Shown here in pieces: positions 32,549-41,647 of a stretch of DNA of 64,000 bases; position 1 is the stretch's first letter, and every line of letters begins with the position of its first letter. Made by a program: the position numbers and the translations under genes. A model generated the notes under the pieces. It searched no databases and was not told the DNA's origin. It worked only from the letters and a program-made list of their open reading frames with translations. The stretch comes from CAKKQX01 sp046313915. GTDB lineage: Bacteria; Pseudomonadota; Gammaproteobacteria; Burkholderiales; SG8-41. The stretch is from contig JBKBXX010000002.1 of assembly GCA_046313915.1 (NCBI GenBank), positions 16,104 to 80,103 on the forward strand, read 5' to 3'.

Positions 32549-32863
32549 ATGAGCATTTTCGGATTCACTCCCCGCAAGCGCGTCGATGAAACCGCGAAGA
32601 AGCTCGCGCGCGAGTTCTTCCGCCTGTGTCCGCCCGCGGCACCGGCCAAGGGCGGGCAGCCGTCCGAAAAGAAAATCGAAAGCGCGCTCGCCGAAATCTA
32701 CAAACAGGCCAAAGCGTTCCGCCGCGAAAACCGGCTCGGCGTGCTCAACCGTGCGCGTTTCGCCAAGGTCTTCCAGGACGAACTGGCGGCGCTCGGCTAT
32801 CCATCCGAATCGTTCACCAAAGTGACGACCGCGCTGGTGATCAACGCGCTGTCGGGCGACTAG
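32549..32863 (+). CDS. Hypothetical protein, 104 residues
   Basis: Small, basic, helical cytoplasmic protein (MSIFGFTPRKRVDETAKKLAREFF...). It has a single Cys and no membrane helix or signal. No family recognised. It is 22 bp ahead of the TPR glycosyltransferase and may be cotranscribed with it. A ribosome site is not obvious. Confidence 0.55.
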   Translation: MSIFGFTPRKRVDETAKKLAREFFRLCPPAAPAKGGQPSEKKIESALAEIYKQAKAFRRENRLGVLNRARFAKVFQDELAALGYPSESFTKVTTALVINALSGD

Positions 32864-32885
32864 CGCCACGCGCGGTCTGCGAGCG

Positions 32886-35144
32886 ATGGCGCAGCCGTCC
32901 GCCCCGTCCATGCTGCTTTCCCTGCTCTACCGCTGGCTCGCCGCGATCCTGGAAAGGCGCGGCCACTCGTCGCTTGCGCAGACCTGCTATCGCGAGGCAG
33001 CGCGGCTTGCGCCCGGCGACGCCAGGGCGCCTTTCGTCCTGGGCAGCCTGCTGCTGCGCCAGGGGCGGGCCGAAGAGGCCGCTCAGGCTTTCCGGCAAGC
33101 GCTCGCAGCCGACCCCGATCATGCCGAAGCCCACAACAATCTCGGCGTCGCGCTCGCTCAGCAGGAGCAGCTCGATGCGGCGGCCGCGTGTTATTGCGCT
33201 GCGCTGCGGCTCAAGCCGGACCACGCCGCGGCCCACAACAATCTGGGCAACGTCCATCTGGTGCGCGGCCAGCTGGACGAGGCCGAAGCCAGCTATCGCG
33301 CTGCATTGCGCTGCGACCGGCACTATGTCGAGGCGCACAACAACCTGGGGCTGGTGCTGCTCGAGCAAGGCCGCCACCAAGACGCCGAAAAAGCGATACG
33401 CGAGGCGCTGCGGCTGCGGCCAGACTTTGCCGGGGCATTAAACAATCTGGGGAGCGTGCTGCTGCGCCAGGGCGAGGTCGAGGAAGCGGTGGCCTGCTTG
33501 CAGCAGGCGCTGCGGCTGCAGCCCGATCTCGGCGAAGCGCACATCAACCTCGCGCTGATCCTCGGCGACATGAACCAGCTCGCCGGCGCGGTCGATTATT
33601 ACCGCAACAAGCTCAGGTTCAATCCCGATTCGGCCGAAGCCCACTTCAGGCTGGGAATGGGACTGCAGGCCCAGGGCAAGCTGGTCGAGGCGCGGCAGCA
33701 TTTCGAGGCGATGTTGAAAATCAGGCCCGAGGCGCCGGAAGCGCTCGCCAATCTGGGTGGGGTTGCGCTGCGCGAAGGCAATCTCGACGAGGCGCTCGCT
33801 TTTTTCAAGGCGGCGCTCGAGCACGCGCCGGTTTTTGCCGGTGCCCATTACAACTACTTTTTCTGCCTCAATTACAGCGCCGACTACGAACCCGCCGAGG
33901 TCTTCGCCCAGCACGCCCGCTGGGCCGAAGCGCATGCCGATCCGCTGAGCAGCGCCGCCGCACCATTTGCCAATTCGCGCCGCCGTGACAGGAAGCTGCG
34001 CGTGGGCTACGTGTCGCCCGATTTCCGGGCGCACTCGGTGGCCTATTTCATCGAACCCGTGATCCGGCATCACGACCGCGACCGCTTCGAGGTTTATTGC
34101 TATTCGAACGCGCTCCAGTCCGACGAGGTCACGGCGCGCATCCGCGCGCTCGCCGACGTGTGGCGCGACATCCGTCTCCAGACCACGTCCCAGGTGTGCG
34201 AGCAGGTTCGCGCAGACGGAATCGACATTCTGGTGGATCTCGCCGGCCACACCGGCAGGAACCGGCTGGCGGTTTTTGCCCACAAGCCCGCGCCCATCCA
34301 GGTGACCTACATCGGCTATCCCAACACCACCGGCCTCGCCGCGATGGACTACCGCATCACCGATGCCTACGCCGATCCGCCAGGCCTGACCGAACGGTTC
34401 CACACCGAGCAACTGGTGCGGTTGCCGCAAACCTTTCTGGTTTATGCGCCGCCGGCCGACAGTCCGGAGGTCGCGCCGCCGCCGCTCGCGCGCAAAGGGC
34501 ATGTCACTTTCGGCAGCTTCAACAACGCCGCGAAAGTGATCCCCCGCGTCATCGCCCTGTGGTCGAAAATTCTCCATGCCGTGCCGGACAGCAGACTGAT
34601 GCTCAAGCACTTTGCCTTCCACAGCGCCGAGGCCAAGGAGCGTTTCCAGGGATTGTTCGCGCAAAACGGCATCGCGGCTGACCGCATTGATCTGCTCGAT
34701 TTCGTGCCCACGGTATCCAGCCACCTGGAACTGTACCATGAAGTGGATATCGCGCTCGATCCGTTCCCGTACAACGGCACCACCACCACCTGCGAAGCGC
34801 TGTGGATGGGTGTTCCGGTGATCACGCTCGCCGGCAAGGTCCACGCCGGGCGGGTCGGCGTGAGCCTGCTGTCCAACGCCGGTCTGGCCGAGTTGATCGC
34901 CGACAGCGAAGAAGCCTATGTCCGGATCGCCGTCGAGCTCGCCAATGACGTGCAACGGCTCGCCGGGCTGCGGGCCGCCATGCGCGCAAGGCTCGAGAAT
35001 TGTCCACTCACCGATGCCCGCGCGCTCGCGCGCGCGCTGGAAGCGGAGTATGCGAAAATGTGGCAAAGATGGTGTGAAACGCCCGCAGCGGCCGGAGACG
35101 GCGCCGTTCCGCTTGCCGCGGGCGCTGCGGCGCAGCTGCCGTAA
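32886..35144 (+). CDS. TPR-containing O-GlcNAc-transferase-like (SPINDLY, GT41) glycosyltransferase
   Basis: A 752-residue protein. About nine TPR units occupy residues ~30-345 (repeated AHNNLG, ALNNLG and AEAHFRLG motifs). A catalytic GT41 region follows to about 730, with LRVGYVSPDFRAHSVAYFIEP, DILVDLAGHTGRNRL, QVTYIGYPNTTGLAAMDYRITD, the LMLKHFAF region and DIALDPFPYNGTTTTCEALWMGVPV. Bacterial relatives O-glycosylate cytoplasmic or pilus and flagellar proteins from UDP-sugars; donor and target are unknown here. The gene sits directly before mshC, so pilin modification is a plausible but unproven role. Confidence 0.86.
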   Translation: MAQPSAPSMLLSLLYRWLAAILERRGHSSLAQTCYREAARLAPGDARAPFVLGSLLLRQGRAEEAAQAFRQALAADPDHAEAHNNLGVALAQQEQLDAAAACYCAALRLKPDHAAAHNNLGNVHLVRGQLDEAEASYRAALRCDRHYVEAHNNLGLVLLEQGRHQDAEKAIREALRLRPDFAGALNNLGSVLLRQGEVEEAVACLQQALRLQPDLGEAHINLALILGDMNQLAGAVDYYRNKLRFNPDSAEAHFRLGMGLQAQGKLVEARQHFEAMLKIRPEAPEALANLGGVALREGNLDEALAFFKAALEHAPVFAGAHYNYFFCLNYSADYEPAEVFAQHARWAEAHADPLSSAAAPFANSRRRDRKLRVGYVSPDFRAHSVAYFIEPVIRHHDRDRFEVYCYSNALQSDEVTARIRALADVWRDIRLQTTSQVCEQVRADGIDILVDLAGHTGRNRLAVFAHKPAPIQVTYIGYPNTTGLAAMDYRITDAYADPPGLTERFHTEQLVRLPQTFLVYAPPADSPEVAPPPLARKGHVTFGSFNNAAKVIPRVIALWSKILHAVPDSRLMLKHFAFHSAEAKERFQGLFAQNGIAADRIDLLDFVPTVSSHLELYHEVDIALDPFPYNGTTTTCEALWMGVPVITLAGKVHAGRVGVSLLSNAGLAELIADSEEAYVRIAVELANDVQRLAGLRAAMRARLENCPLTDARALARALEAEYAKMWQRWCETPAAAGDGAVPLAAGAAAQLP

Positions 35145-35185
35145 AAGGGAAACATCGAGCGCAGCATGAAGCCGGCGGATCGAAA

Positions 35186-35686
35186 ATGAAAATGCGGGGC
35201 TTCACCCTTCCCGAGCTGATCGCGGTGATCGTACTCGCGGGTGTGCTCGCGGCGGTGGCTGTGCCGCGCCTGCTGGGCGAGAGGGGTTTCGACAGCCGCG
35301 CTTTCTACGACCAGAGCCAGGCGGTGGTGCGTTACGCGCAGAAAGTGGCGATTGCCCAGAGAAGGCTGGTTTACGTCGACATCACTGCGAACCGCATCGG
35401 CGTGTGCTATGACGCGGCGTGCACGAGCAAAGTGCCGCCGCCGCTGCGCTATATGCAGAAGGACAAGCCCTCGGGCGCCGCCAATCCCGGCGCCGTGAAT
35501 TGCGCGAACGACGACAACTGGCTGTGCGCGGGTGCGCCCGAAGGCGTGACGCTCGCGCCGGCGGCCAATTTCAGCTTCAACGGTCTCGGGCAGCCGAGCC
35601 TCGCCGGCGCGCTCACCGTCACCATCGCCGGCGATGCCGTGCATACTTTCACCATCGAGCGCGAGACGGGATATGTCCATCCCTAG
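35186..35686 (+). CDS. mshC: MSHA minor pseudopilin MshC
   Basis: A 166-residue minor prepilin: very short leader MKMRG before FTLPELIAVIVLAGVLAAVAVPRL, then FYDQSQAVVRYAQKVAIAQRR, typical of GspH/MshC-like pseudopilins. Its C-terminal domain has four Cys (VCYDAACTS; NCANDDNWLC). It follows the glycosyltransferase by 41 bp and overlaps mshD by 14 bp. Minor pilins of this kind prime the fibre tip. Confidence 0.85.
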   Translation: MKMRGFTLPELIAVIVLAGVLAAVAVPRLLGERGFDSRAFYDQSQAVVRYAQKVAIAQRRLVYVDITANRIGVCYDAACTSKVPPPLRYMQKDKPSGAANPGAVNCANDDNWLCAGAPEGVTLAPAANFSFNGLGQPSLAGALTVTIAGDAVHTFTIERETGYVHP

Positions 35687-36272
35687 CCGCATTGCGGTCC
35701 GCGGGCTGACGCTGGTCGAGCTGATCGTCTCCATCGTGATTATCGGCGTCGGCGTCGCGGGCATAGTGCTCGTGTTCAACACCACGGTGCGCGCGAGCGT
35801 CGATCCGCTGCTGCAGAAACAGGCGCTGGCGGTCGCCGAGGCGTTGCTCGAAGAAGTGCAGCTCATGCCTTATACCTATTGCGATCCGGACGATACTAAC
35901 GCCGAAACCGCGCTCGGCGCCGATGATTGCAGCGGCGGCAGCGGCGGTCCCAATAACGAAAGCCGCGATCCGCTCGGTGCCGAAAGCGGCGAGACGCGCA
36001 CCGGCGCGGTGACGCCATTCGACAACGTCAGCGATTACCATGGTTTTGGCCTGAGCGGCATCACCGACATCGTTGGCAACGCGATCCAGGGGTTGGAAGG
36101 CTACAGCGCGCAGATCACCGTCACGAAACAGGGGGTGGCCGCGGTCGGCGCGGTCGCAGAAATTCCCGACAGCGAAGCGCTGCTGATCACCGTGACCGTG
36201 ACCGGGCCGGGCGACACCAGCGTGCGGCTTGATGGCTACCGCACGCGCTACGCCCCCAATCTGCTGCCATGA
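35673..36272 (+). CDS. mshD: MSHA minor pseudopilin MshD
   Basis: A 199-residue prepilin with an N-terminal MSIPSRIAVRG leader followed by LTLVELIVSIVIIGVGVAGIVLV (GspI/PilV-like). The variable domain contains a Gly/Ser-rich loop and a Cys pair (YTYCDPDD and DDCSGG). Residue 1 of the mature helix would be Leu rather than the usual Phe. It overlaps mshC by 14 bp and mshO by four (ATGA), so it is part of a tightly coupled C-D-O-P group. Confidence 0.82.
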   Translation: MSIPSRIAVRGLTLVELIVSIVIIGVGVAGIVLVFNTTVRASVDPLLQKQALAVAEALLEEVQLMPYTYCDPDDTNAETALGADDCSGGSGGPNNESRDPLGAESGETRTGAVTPFDNVSDYHGFGLSGITDIVGNAIQGLEGYSAQITVTKQGVAAVGAVAEIPDSEALLITVTVTGPGDTSVRLDGYRTRYAPNLLP

Positions 36273-37093
36273 CTGACGCGATGAAAAAAAGACGCATGAG
36301 CCCGGGTTTCACGCTGATCGAAGCGGTGGTGGTGATCGTCATCACCGGTGTCATCGCGGCGACGGTCGGCATTTTTGTCGTGCCGCCGATCCAGGCGTAT
36401 CTCGACGTCACGCGTCGCGCCGAACTGACCGACATCGCCGATACCGCGTTGCGCCGCATCGGCCGCGATTTGCGCACTGCACTTCCCAACAGCATCCGCA
36501 TCGCCTCGAACGGCGGCGCGACCTACCTCGAGTTTTTGCAGACCGCGGGCGGCGGACGCTATCGCGCCTCCCCCGACAGCGCAGGCGGCGGCAACGTCCT
36601 CGAATTCACGACCGCGGTCACCGCGTTCGACGTGATCGGGCCGGCGCCGGCGCTCGCGGCGGGCGACCAGATCGTCGTCTACAATCTCGGCGGCGGCAGC
36701 AGCGAAAGCGATGCCTACAACGGCAACAACCGTAGCGCTTTCGTCGCTTTTTCCACGCCGACGATCACCATCGCGAGCAAGCAGTTCCCGTTCTTTTCTC
36801 CCGGCAGGCGCTTTCACGTGGTGCGTCAGCCCGTGACCTACAAATGCGATCCGGTCACCAACGAACTGCGCCGCTACTGGGGATACGCAATCACTGCGGC
36901 CCAGGCGACCCCGCCGGTGACCGCGAACAGCGCGCTGCTCGCGCAACGCGTCACCGGCTGCGACTTCAGATACGATGTGAGCCCGACGCCCGCCTTGCAG
37001 CGCACCGGCACGGTGTCGTTGCGCATCGAGCTCACCGCAGCGGGAGAAAAAGTGAACCTGTTCCAGCAAGTCCATGTCGACAACACGCCCTAG
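36269..37093 (+). CDS. mshO: MSHA minor pseudopilin MshO
   Basis: A 274-residue pseudopilin: leader MTDAMKKRRMSPG before FTLIEAVVVIVITGVIAATVGIFV, Glu5 present, then a long globular part with ELTDIADTALRRIGRDLRTALPNSIRI, characteristic of GspJ/PilW/MshO. Two Cys near the end (YKCDPV and TGCDFRYDVS) may pair. It is coupled to mshD by ATGA and overlaps the chosen mshP start by 20 bp. Confidence 0.84.
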   Translation: MTDAMKKRRMSPGFTLIEAVVVIVITGVIAATVGIFVVPPIQAYLDVTRRAELTDIADTALRRIGRDLRTALPNSIRIASNGGATYLEFLQTAGGGRYRASPDSAGGGNVLEFTTAVTAFDVIGPAPALAAGDQIVVYNLGGGSSESDAYNGNNRSAFVAFSTPTITIASKQFPFFSPGRRFHVVRQPVTYKCDPVTNELRRYWGYAITAAQATPPVTANSALLAQRVTGCDFRYDVSPTPALQRTGTVSLRIELTAAGEKVNLFQQVHVDNTP

Positions 37094-37637
37094 CGGCCAG
37101 CGGTCCATGATTTGCGATCCGGGAAAGCCGCCGCATCGCGCTTCGCACGGCTTCAGCCTGCCCACCGCGATTTTCCTGCTGGTGGTGCTGTGGCTGCTGG
37201 GCGCGTTCGTGATTTCGATCACCGGCACGCAGCGCGGTGCGCTCGTGATGGACGTGCGGGGCGCGCGCGCCTACCAGGCGGCGCGCGCCGGCATCGAGTG
37301 GGCGGCCTACCACGTGCTCGATCCCAACAACGATTTGCAGGACAACAGCCCGCCCGTCAATTTGCTGGCGCCGTGTCCCGGCGCTGCGGGAAGCTCGCCC
37401 AGCACCACGACGTTGCCCGCGCTGGCGGGTTCGCTTGCAGATTTCACGGTGACGGTGGCCTGCACCGCGACCGACGCGACCGAGGCCAACCGCGTGATCC
37501 GGGTGTTCAGGATCACGGCGACTGCCGCCAGCGGCGCGCCGGGCACTGCGGATTACATCGAGCGCAAGCTCGAAGCGGTGCTGAGCAAATGCAAGAATCC
37601 GGCGGCGCCGGCGCCGCGCTTCGCGTGCGGTGGTTGA
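37074..37637 (+). CDS. mshP: MSHA biogenesis protein MshP
   Basis: A ~187-residue PilX/MshP-like minor pilin component. It has an N-terminal hydrophobic helix (FSLPTAIFLLVVLWLLGAFVI) without the usual Glu5, then ARAYQAARAGIEWAAYHVL, which is typical of the family. Three Cys lie towards the end. An ATG at 37107 gives a shorter N-terminus and avoids the mshO overlap, so the start is uncertain. It is followed by mshQ after four bases. Confidence 0.75.
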   Translation: MSTTRPSGQRSMICDPGKPPHRASHGFSLPTAIFLLVVLWLLGAFVISITGTQRGALVMDVRGARAYQAARAGIEWAAYHVLDPNNDLQDNSPPVNLLAPCPGAAGSSPSTTTLPALAGSLADFTVTVACTATDATEANRVIRVFRITATAASGAPGTADYIERKLEAVLSKCKNPAAPAPRFACGG

Positions 37638-37641
37638 AGCC

Positions 37642-40600
37642 ATGGGAAAGCAGATCATGCGATTGAAGTTTTTGGCCACGGTGATCTTGCTGGGCACCTG
37701 GTTCGCCACGAGCAGCGCGGCGCTGGCGCTCACCTGTGCGTCGCAAACCAGCGGCAACTGGAACGTCGCCGCGACCTGGAGCTGCGGGGCGGTGCCGGGC
37801 GCCGCCGACGACGTGCAGATCCGCAACGGCAACAGCGTGACGATACCGGCCGGTTACGCCGCCGCCGCCAACAGCGTGACTTTCCTCGCCACCAACGGTT
37901 CGGCGCGGCTCATCCATGACACCGGCACCAGCACGCTTGCGGTAGGCGCGGGCGGCGTCACCATCAACGCGCCGACCAACAACCAAATTAATTCGTGGGA
38001 TGTTTTCGACGGCAGCGCCACGGTCAACGGCGCGGTGACGCTGGTCGGCGGCAGCACCAACAATCGCGTCGCGCGCATCCGGGTCTCGGCCGGCACCCTC
38101 GACATCAACGGCAATCTTACCCTGGATGCCGCTGCCGCGCCGCGCGCGCTGCTCGCGGTTACCGGTGCGGGCAACGTGCTGCTTGCCGGAAATTTTACCC
38201 TTACCAGCGGCCAGGGCACGCTGACGATGGCGGCCGGCAGCACTTTCACGTACAGATCAGCCGGCACGGCGACGGTGGCGACCGGAGCCAACATCGCGTA
38301 CCGCAATCTCGTGATCAACAAACCGGGCGGTACCGCGACCGCCGCCGCCGCGCCTGCGCCGCCGCGCAGTCTCACCGTAGCCGGCAGTCTGACGGTGCAG
38401 GCGGGGGTGTTCGATGTCGCCAGCACCAACACCGCAGTCAGCGGCAACACCAGTCTCAGCGGCGAGCTGCTGCTCAGCTCGGCGACGGGTTCCAAGACTT
38501 TCACGGGAAGCGTGACCATCAACGCCGTGACTGGCAGATGGAACAACATCGGCAACGCCGCCGTGACCATGGGCGGCGATCTCGTCAACAACAATTCGAC
38601 ACTGACGCCGGCGTTCGTGTCGGGTAGCGGCAACTATACCTTCGTCAATGCCACCTACGTGTGGGCTAGCGTCAACGGTCTCACTTTTTCCGGCAACGTT
38701 TTCGTCAATGGCAGGCGCACCAACACCACTACTACCACGATCGCCGGCAATCTCGCCGGCAGCGCGCGGCTCGACAACGGTGCCAATCAGACCCTCAACA
38801 TCGGTGGCAATGCCAACGGCATTGCCACGCTCGACGCCTCGGCGAACGGCAATATCGTCAACTACAACGGCAGTGCGGCGCAAATCGCGGAAAACACCAC
38901 TTATTATCACCTGCGGATCAACAACACGGTCGGCCCGGTGACGCTGGCGGGTGCCATCACCGTGCTCGGCGATCTGACCAACAACGGCAATTTCGATCCG
39001 GCCGCGGGCAGCTGGCGGGTGACTTTCGGCGGCAGCGTGACGCAGAACCTGCTCGGCACGGCGGCGACCGGTTTCTACGACGTGACGCTCGACAACCCGG
39101 CCGGACTGGTGCTGGCGCAGGACATGAACGTCGCCCACAACCTCACATTGCAAAATGGCGTGCTCACCACCGGCAGCCATATCCTTTTCATCAGCAATCC
39201 CTCGCCCACGGGCTCGAACATCAACGCCAATGCGAGCAAGTTCATCGTCGGCAACCTGAAGAAGGCGATTCCCGCTGGCAGCAACATCAGCCGCAATTTC
39301 GAGGTCGGCACGGTGAGCGGCGGGCTGCGCTACGTGCCGGTCAGCGCCACCTTCGCCTCGGTGAGCATTGCCGGCGCGCTCACCGTTGCGACCGGCGTAC
39401 CCGACCATCCTGCGATCGCTTCGTCCGACATCGACGAGAATCTGAGTGTCAACCGCTACTGGACTTTCACCAATGGCGGCACGGTGTTTACCAGCTACAG
39501 CGCGACGCTGACTTTCATCAACCCCGCCGATCTCGACTCCGGCACCGATCCGCTGGTGTTCATCGCCCAGCGCTACAGTCCGCCGCATCCTGCCGCGGGC
39601 ACGTGGAGCGATGTCGCGGTGAGCACTGCCACGGCCAGCATCACCATGAGCGGCGTGACCGGTTTCGGCGATTTCGCGGTCGGTACGCGGCGCGGCGGCA
39701 CGCCCGGCATCGGCCGTTTCAACGCGTACGAAACCAGCACCCCTCCCGGTGCGACCACCGGAGTGATCAGGACCAAGGTCGCCGGCCAGACTTTCCAGCT
39801 CGATATCGTCGCCATCAATCTTGCGGGCAACGCGATCCAGACCAACTACACCGATACCACCCGCATCGAGGTGCTGAACGCGAGTGATAACAGCGGCGCG
39901 CTGGATGCCAACGCGTGCCGTCCGAGCTGGAGCGTGATCCAGACGCTGCCCAACGTCGATTTCATCAGCAAGGACAACGGCCGCAAAACCGTCAGCATCA
40001 CCGAAAACAACGCGTGGCCGGTGGTTCGCCTGCGCATGTCCAACCTTTCCGGCTCGCGCGTCGGCTGCTCGACCGACGCATTTGCGATCCGGCCCGCCAC
40101 TTTGGCGAATCTTGCCGCGAGCGACAACAACAATTGGGAGACCGCGGGAACCGCCCGCGTGCTGGGTGAGGTGACCTTCGGCACGGTGATGCACAAGGCG
40201 GGACGGCCTTTCAGCGTGCGTGCGACGGCGCAAAACGCCGCTGGCGGCACGACCACCAACTATGCCGGCGCCCCGGTCGTCGTCCTGAGCGTCTGCGGTG
40301 GCGCCGCCTGCACGCCGAGCTTCGGCAGCCTCGCGCTGAACACCGCGTTCGTCGCAGGAGAGCTGGTTGCCGACACCGCGAGCTATAGCGAAGTCGGCGC
40401 CTTCGGCCTGCAGCTCGTCGACGATGCGTTCGCCGCCATCGACAACGCCGACGGCTCGACGCTCGGCGAAAGACGCGTTGCGTCTGCCACGGTCAATGTC
40501 GGGCGTTTTGTGCCCGACCATTTTGCGGTGGCGCTCAACACGCCCCAGTTTGCGACCGCCTGCGCGGCGGGCAATTTCACTTACGTCGGCCAGCGCTTCG

Positions 40601-41532
40601 CTTACACGGTCCAGCCGGTGATCACGGTGGAGGCGCGCAGTCTCGGCGGCAGCGCGACCGCGCTCTACCGCGGCAACTGGTGGCGCCTCACCAATGCGAC
40701 TCTCAGCGGCAAGGCGTATACGGCGGCGAGCGGCACGGTGAATACGGCCGATGTTCCCGCCACCGATCCGGTGATCCGCTATAACGGCGACGGCCTGCCC
40801 AATCCGCCGCCGCTCAACCCCGGCCAAGGCACGCTCACCTTCAGCTCGGGCACCGCTCTCGGTTCGGGCCTGTTTTTCACGCGTACTGTGCCCGTGGCGC
40901 CTTTCGACGCCGAGATCCGCCTCGCGATCAACGTTGCCGACGCCGACGGCGTGGTCTATGAGTTTCCGCCCGGAACGCCCGCCAACCCGGTGGGCTTCGG
41001 CCAGGCGAGCGCCGGCAACGGCATCGCTTTTGCCAATGGCAAAAACATGCGCTTCGGGCGCCTGCGGCTGGTCAATGCGAGCGGCTCCAACCTGCTGCCG
41101 CTCACGCTGCGCATGGAGGCGCAGCACTGGGTCGCGCCCGGCTATTTCGTGACCAACGTCGACGACGGCTGCACGGCGGTTGCGGCGGCCAGCGTCGCGC
41201 TGGGCAATTTCCAGGGCCTGACGAACGGTGACACTACGCCGACGATTACGTCCGAGCCTTTTGCGAACGGCGTCAAGCTCATCAGGCTTTCGGCGCCCGG
41301 CGGCACCAAGACCGGCAGCGTCGATGTCGTGGTCAACCTCAACGCGACTGCAGGTGCGCTTGCTGCCTGCCCGCCATTTGCCACCTCGTCCACTCCCACC
41401 GCAGCCAACCTCGCTTTCCTGCGCGGCAACTGGTGCGGCGGCTACGACAACGATCCCAAGGCGAGGGCGCGTTTCGGCGTCTATCGCGGCAGCGAAGAGG
41501 TTATCGACATCAGGGAAAATTTCTTAAATTAA
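37642..41532 (+). CDS. mshQ: Giant MshQ-like secreted adhesin (DUF6701 C-terminal region)
   Basis: A 1,296-residue secreted protein. After a signal peptide (MRLKFLATVILLGTWFATSSAALA from residue 6) comes a G8-like opening (SGNWNVAATWSCGAVPGAADDVQI). A long Asn/Thr/Gly-rich beta-helical region of repeated NGN, TVNGAVTLVGG and LTVQAGVFD units reaches about residue 670. The C-terminal ~600 residues match the DUF6701 region of MshQ proteins, with paired Cys (VCGGAACTP, CAAGNF, DDGCTA, NWCGGY). It probably forms the pilus-tip adhesin. GTG at 37630 is an alternative start. Low-complexity Thr/Asn content may offer O-glycan sites. Confidence 0.83.
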   Translation: MGKQIMRLKFLATVILLGTWFATSSAALALTCASQTSGNWNVAATWSCGAVPGAADDVQIRNGNSVTIPAGYAAAANSVTFLATNGSARLIHDTGTSTLAVGAGGVTINAPTNNQINSWDVFDGSATVNGAVTLVGGSTNNRVARIRVSAGTLDINGNLTLDAAAAPRALLAVTGAGNVLLAGNFTLTSGQGTLTMAAGSTFTYRSAGTATVATGANIAYRNLVINKPGGTATAAAAPAPPRSLTVAGSLTVQAGVFDVASTNTAVSGNTSLSGELLLSSATGSKTFTGSVTINAVTGRWNNIGNAAVTMGGDLVNNNSTLTPAFVSGSGNYTFVNATYVWASVNGLTFSGNVFVNGRRTNTTTTTIAGNLAGSARLDNGANQTLNIGGNANGIATLDASANGNIVNYNGSAAQIAENTTYYHLRINNTVGPVTLAGAITVLGDLTNNGNFDPAAGSWRVTFGGSVTQNLLGTAATGFYDVTLDNPAGLVLAQDMNVAHNLTLQNGVLTTGSHILFISNPSPTGSNINANASKFIVGNLKKAIPAGSNISRNFEVGTVSGGLRYVPVSATFASVSIAGALTVATGVPDHPAIASSDIDENLSVNRYWTFTNGGTVFTSYSATLTFINPADLDSGTDPLVFIAQRYSPPHPAAGTWSDVAVSTATASITMSGVTGFGDFAVGTRRGGTPGIGRFNAYETSTPPGATTGVIRTKVAGQTFQLDIVAINLAGNAIQTNYTDTTRIEVLNASDNSGALDANACRPSWSVIQTLPNVDFISKDNGRKTVSITENNAWPVVRLRMSNLSGSRVGCSTDAFAIRPATLANLAASDNNNWETAGTARVLGEVTFGTVMHKAGRPFSVRATAQNAAGGTTTNYAGAPVVVLSVCGGAACTPSFGSLALNTAFVAGELVADTASYSEVGAFGLQLVDDAFAAIDNADGSTLGERRVASATVNVGRFVPDHFAVALNTPQFATACAAGNFTYVGQRFAYTVQPVITVEARSLGGSATALYRGNWWRLTNATLSGKAYTAASGTVNTADVPATDPVIRYNGDGLPNPPPLNPGQGTLTFSSGTALGSGLFFTRTVPVAPFDAEIRLAINVADADGVVYEFPPGTPANPVGFGQASAGNGIAFANGKNMRFGRLRLVNASGSNLLPLTLRMEAQHWVAPGYFVTNVDDGCTAVAAASVALGNFQGLTNGDTTPTITSEPFANGVKLIRLSAPGGTKTGSVDVVVNLNATAGALAACPPFATSSTPTAANLAFLRGNWCGGYDNDPKARARFGVYRGSEEVIDIRENFLN

Positions 41533-41540
41533 ACAATATG

Positions 41541-41617
41541 TTATGTTATATTTCCCAGGCTAAGACCAAAAAGAGCACTTAACCTATTGACAATATTGGG
41601 TTTTATGTTAATTTCCC
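41541..41617 (+). promoter_or_regulatory. AT-rich promoter region for the mshI-N operon
   Basis: This is the only sizeable gap in the C-to-N part of the pilus locus. A perfect TTGACA lies at 41587-41592; the matching -10 is weak (TAATTT at 16 bp). TTATGTTATATTTCCC (41541-41556) and TTATGTTAATTTCCC (41603-41617) are near-identical direct repeats flanking the -35, and may be regulator sites. Confidence 0.5.
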
Positions 41618-41647
41618 TTACCATGGCCTCGTCAAGGCTGGGAAAAA

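Noticed and set aside
38257..41127. 956-codon open frame antisense to mshQ
   Set aside because: Mirror of a repetitive GC-rich gene; composition dominated by Arg, Ala and Gly without domains.
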